From Streptomyces xinghaiensis S187 (GTDB lineage Bacteria; Actinomycetota; Actinomycetes; Streptomycetales; Streptomycetaceae): a DNA stretch of 64,000 bases. Shown in pieces: positions 61,461 to 64,000 of this stretch. The notes beneath the pieces are model-generated. The model searched no databases and had not been told where the DNA came from. It saw only the letters and a program-made list of their open reading frames with translations. Position 1 is the stretch's first letter, and each line of letters starts with the position of its first letter. The stretch covers positions 496,001 to 560,000 of the forward strand of contig NZ_CP023202.1 of the NCBI RefSeq assembly GCF_000220705.2, given 5' to 3'. A program made the translations under genes and the position numbers.

Positions 61461-64000
61461 AGCGACAGACCTCCTTCGAGCTGGGCTGCTATCGCTTCGA
61501 ATTGCTCGACCTCGTCCTGCGCGAGGTCGAGGAGCGGGAAGTCGGAGGGGGTGTGCCCGCCCGCTCCGGGGTCGACGGCGTGAGCGGCCAGCCCGGCGAG
61601 CATGTCCAGCCAGAGCCGGCCCAGCCGGTCCGCCGACGCGTCGTCCAGCAGGGCCGCGGGCCGGCTCAGCGTGATGACGAGTTCGGGGCCGTCGGCGGTG
61701 TCCCGGACGGCCGCTCCGGCTTCGAGGGCGTGCACCGCCGGCATGCCGGGGTCCGCGGAGCCGCCGATCGCCGTCTCGCCGGCCATCTGCCACGGTTTCA
61801 CCGCGTCGGACCGTGCGCCGGCCGGGAAGCGGCCCAGGTAGTTGAAGCCGATCCGGGGGCTCGGCAGTCCGGCCAGCACCGGTCCGGTGGCGGGGTTGAG
61901 GTGGCGCAGCAGCCCGTAGCCGAGTCCGTCCCCGGGCACCGCGCGGGCCTGCTCCTTGACCGCCTTCAGCAGCGCGCCGGCCGCCGGGCCGCCGGCCGCC
62001 ACTTCGGACGGGTCGGTGCCGGAGGTGTCCAGCCGCACGGGGTGGACGCCGGTGAACCAGCCCACCGTGCGCAGCACGTCGGTGCCGTCGAGCGGCTCGC
62101 GCCCGTGGCCCTCGACGTCGACGAGCAGCGCGGTGCCGCTGTCCTGCCACCAGTGGGCGACGGCGGCGGCGAGGGCGGCGAGCAGGATGTCGTGCACACC
62201 GCAGTGGAAGACCGCCGGGGCGCGGCTCACCAGTGTCCGCGCCTGCCGCGCGGGCACCACCAGGGTCCGGCGGCGCACCGTCGCGGCGGTGTCCCGCACG
62301 GGGTCCGGCGCACCGATGCCGCGGGGCGGCCGGACGCCGTCGAGGAGAGCGGTCCAGGACGCCAGTTCGGCGGTCCGGGCCGGTTGGGCGGCCTGGGCGG
62401 CCAGCAGGCCGGCCCACTGCCGGAAGGAGGTGGCGACGGGTTCGAGTCCCGGTTTCCGGCCGGCCTCGGCCGCCTCGTACGCGGCCCGCAGGTCGGGGGC
62501 GAGGATGCGCCAGGACACGCCGTCCACGGAGAGGTGGTGCGCCACCAGCACGAGCCGGCCGGTCCGCTCCGGCCCGGCGTCCACCCACACCACCCGGAAC
62601 ACCGCGCCGGCGCCCGGGTCCAGGCGCGCCACCGCGTCGCGCGCCACCCGTCCGGCGAGCGCGTCCAGGCCGGAGGCCGCGATCCCAGCGGCGTCCACGC
62701 GGGTGACCAGGCCCGCGGCGTCGGCCGATCCGGGTTCGCCGGTCAGCAGACGCGGCCCGTTCTCGCCCGGGAGCACGCGGAGGCGCAGCATGGCGTGGGT
62801 GTCGAGGACCGCGGCCACGGCGGCCACCAGGGCATCCCGCCGCAGCCCGGCCGGGGACCCGAGCACCACCCACTGGGCGAACGCGCCGCCGGTCACCCGC
62901 TCACCGAGCTGCCGCATGACGGGGGTCCACTCCACCTCGCCGACGCCGTGGTCCGGGCCGGCCCCGGCGCGGTCGCCGAACCGGGCGATCGCCGCGAGTC
63001 CCGCGGGGGTCTCGTGCTCGAACACGTCCTGGGAGGTGAAGACCACGTCCTCGCTCCGGGCGCGGCTCACCAGCTGCATCGAGGTGATCGAGTCCCCGCC
63101 GAGCCCGAAGAAATTGTCGTCGGGTCCGACCCGCCCGGCTCCCAGCACCTCGGCGAACAGGGCGCACAGGATCGTCTCGGCCCGGCTTTCCGGTGCCCGT
63201 CCGGAGGCGTTGCCGGTGAGGTCCGGGGCGGGCAGGGCCTTCGTGTCGATCTTTCCGTGGCCGGTGACCGGCAGCGCGTCCAGGGTCACCACGGCCGCGG
63301 GCACCATGTACTCCGGAAGCGTCCCGGCGAGGTGCTCGCGCAGGGACCGCCCGTCCACCGCACCTCCGTACGGGACCGCGTAGCCGACCAGGCGGCGCTC
63401 GCCCGGGCGGTCCTCGCGGGCGACGACCACGGCCCGTTCGACGGCCGGGTGAGCGGAGAGGGCCGCCTCGATCTCGCCGAGTTCCACGCGGAAGCCGCGG
63501 ACCTTCACCTGGGCGTCGGCGCGGCCCGCGTAGACGAGCCGGCCGTCGGCGGTCCAGTGCGCGAGGTCGCCGGTGCGGTACATCCGCTCCCCGGGGGCGA
63601 ACGGGCAGGCGACGAACCGCTCGGCCGTCAGCCGCGCCCGCCCCAGGTAGCCGCGGGCCAGGCCCGCGCCCGCGAGGTACAGCTCGCCCGCCGTGCCCGG
63701 CGGTACGGGCTGCAGGAAGCCGTCGAGCACATAGGCCCGGGTGTTGCCGACGGGGCGGCCGATCGGCGGCGTGCCGGGGCCGTCCGGGGTCCGGTACAGG
63801 GTGGAGGTGACGGTCGCCTCGGTGACCCCGTACTCGTTGTACATCTCCCGGCCGGCCGACCAGCGCCGGCGCACGTCCTCGGGCGCGGGCTCGCCGCCGA
63901 GGACCAGCGTGCGCAGGTCGGGCAGGTCCTCCGGGGGGAGCTGCGCCAGCAGGGTCGGGGTCATCGCGACGCGGGTGATCCGCCGGTCGCGCATCAGCCC
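61457..64000 (-). CDS. NRPS ending A(partial)-T-E, runs off the right edge
   Basis: The last 847 residues in the window. It starts within an A domain: the visible code positions are 278 Ala, 299 Val, 301 Gly, 322 Glu, 330 Val, 331 Thr and 517 Lys, which are not the Hpg or Tyr codes seen in the other modules. T is LGGDSITSM (around 63100) and E is HHLSVDGVSW (around 62530), with EGHGRE, RTVGWFTG and FNYLGRF intact. By position it should be module 2, which is Trp in complestatin-type synthetases; the residue cannot be fixed without positions 235-239. The stop overlaps the next gene's GTG. Confidence 0.93.
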   Translation of the reverse strand, partial: GLMRDRRITRVAMTPTLLAQLPPEDLPDLRTLVLGGEPAPEDVRRRWSAGREMYNEYGVTEATVTSTLYRTPDGPGTPPIGRPVGNTRAYVLDGFLQPVPPGTAGELYLAGAGLARGYLGRARLTAERFVACPFAPGERMYRTGDLAHWTADGRLVYAGRADAQVKVRGFRVELGEIEAALSAHPAVERAVVVAREDRPGERRLVGYAVPYGGAVDGRSLREHLAGTLPEYMVPAAVVTLDALPVTGHGKIDTKALPAPDLTGNASGRAPESRAETILCALFAEVLGAGRVGPDDNFFGLGGDSITSMQLVSRARSEDVVFTSQDVFEHETPAGLAAIARFGDRAGAGPDHGVGEVEWTPVMRQLGERVTGGAFAQWVVLGSPAGLRRDALVAAVAAVLDTHAMLRLRVLPGENGPRLLTGEPGSADAAGLVTRVDAAGIAASGLDALAGRVARDAVARLDPGAGAVFRVVWVDAGPERTGRLVLVAHHLSVDGVSWRILAPDLRAAYEAAEAGRKPGLEPVATSFRQWAGLLAAQAAQPARTAELASWTALLDGVRPPRGIGAPDPVRDTAATVRRRTLVVPARQARTLVSRAPAVFHCGVHDILLAALAAAVAHWWQDSGTALLVDVEGHGREPLDGTDVLRTVGWFTGVHPVRLDTSGTDPSEVAAGGPAAGALLKAVKEQARAVPGDGLGYGLLRHLNPATGPVLAGLPSPRIGFNYLGRFPAGARSDAVKPWQMAGETAIGGSADPGMPAVHALEAGAAVRDTADGPELVITLSRPAALLDDASADRLGRLWLDMLAGLAAHAVDPGAGGHTPSDFPLLDLAQDEVEQFEAIAAQLEGGLSL

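Noticed and set aside
61461..62873. Upstream extension of the single-module NRPS frame to 62873
   Set aside because: The extra part lies out of frame inside the E domain of the preceding NRPS gene and has no domain likeness; the GTG at 61460 has a strong ribosome binding site and couples to the stop.
1..64000. Insertion sequences, tRNA or rRNA genes, CRISPR arrays
   Set aside because: No transposase-like frame, cloverleaf-type tRNA sequence or spaced direct-repeat array was recognised; short tandem repeats found are inside coding regions.

Overview
The window is very GC-rich, uses GTG and ATG starts with GGAGG-type ribosome binding sites, and carries typical actinobacterial families (DUF5134, M56 peptidase, LVIVD and DUF305 proteins, F420-type PPOX protein, FUSC protein). 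It looks like Streptomyces chromosome. The right two thirds hold most of a nonribosomal peptide gene cluster that runs off the right edge.

Left part (1-21.8 kb): ordinary housekeeping and accessory genes. In order: the tail of a GDPD phosphodiesterase, GNAT, VOC, DUF5134, M56 peptidase, PAP2 phosphatase, HAD phosphatase, TetR regulator, secreted LVIVD protein, DUF305 lipoprotein, an ArsR-type regulator divergent from an old-yellow-enzyme gene with a pair of matching operators, a BNR/Asp-box protein, uracil-DNA glycosylase, a BadF-type sugar kinase, a CbiX-like protein, a FUSC membrane protein, a PPOX protein, and a four-gene MacAB-like efflux operon.

Cluster (21.9 kb to the right edge): all four enzymes for L-4-hydroxyphenylglycine (Hpg) are present: prephenate dehydrogenase, HpgT, HmaS and Hmo. 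Next come a VOC protein, a phosphosulfolactate-synthase-like protein, a MatB-like acyl-CoA ligase, a free carrier protein, a ferredoxin, two Oxy-type P450s, a flavin-dependent halogenase, a cation/proton antiporter, MbtH, and four NRPS genes read leftward from the edge. The NRPS order is [..A-T-E] / Hpg-E / Hpg-E, Hpg-E, Tyr-E / Hpg-X-(degenerate A)-TE. The X domain has the HRxxxDD signature that recruits crosslinking P450s. The order, the all-Hpg plus one Tyr content, the halogenase, the two P450s, and the absence of visible dihydroxyphenylglycine, glycosyltransferase and vanHAX genes all point to a complestatin-like (type V) glycopeptide-family heptapeptide, chlorinated and crosslinked.

Departures from the expected scheme: an apparently intact epimerisation domain and no N-methyltransferase domain in the Tyr module; a broken adenylation domain between X and TE; and a side operon coding for a PEP/sulfite-type enzyme, a MatB-like ligase that seems to lack the dicarboxylate-binding arginine, and a free carrier protein. 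That side operon could make or load an unusual acyl group. The first NRPS module(s) and any pathway regulator lie outside the window.
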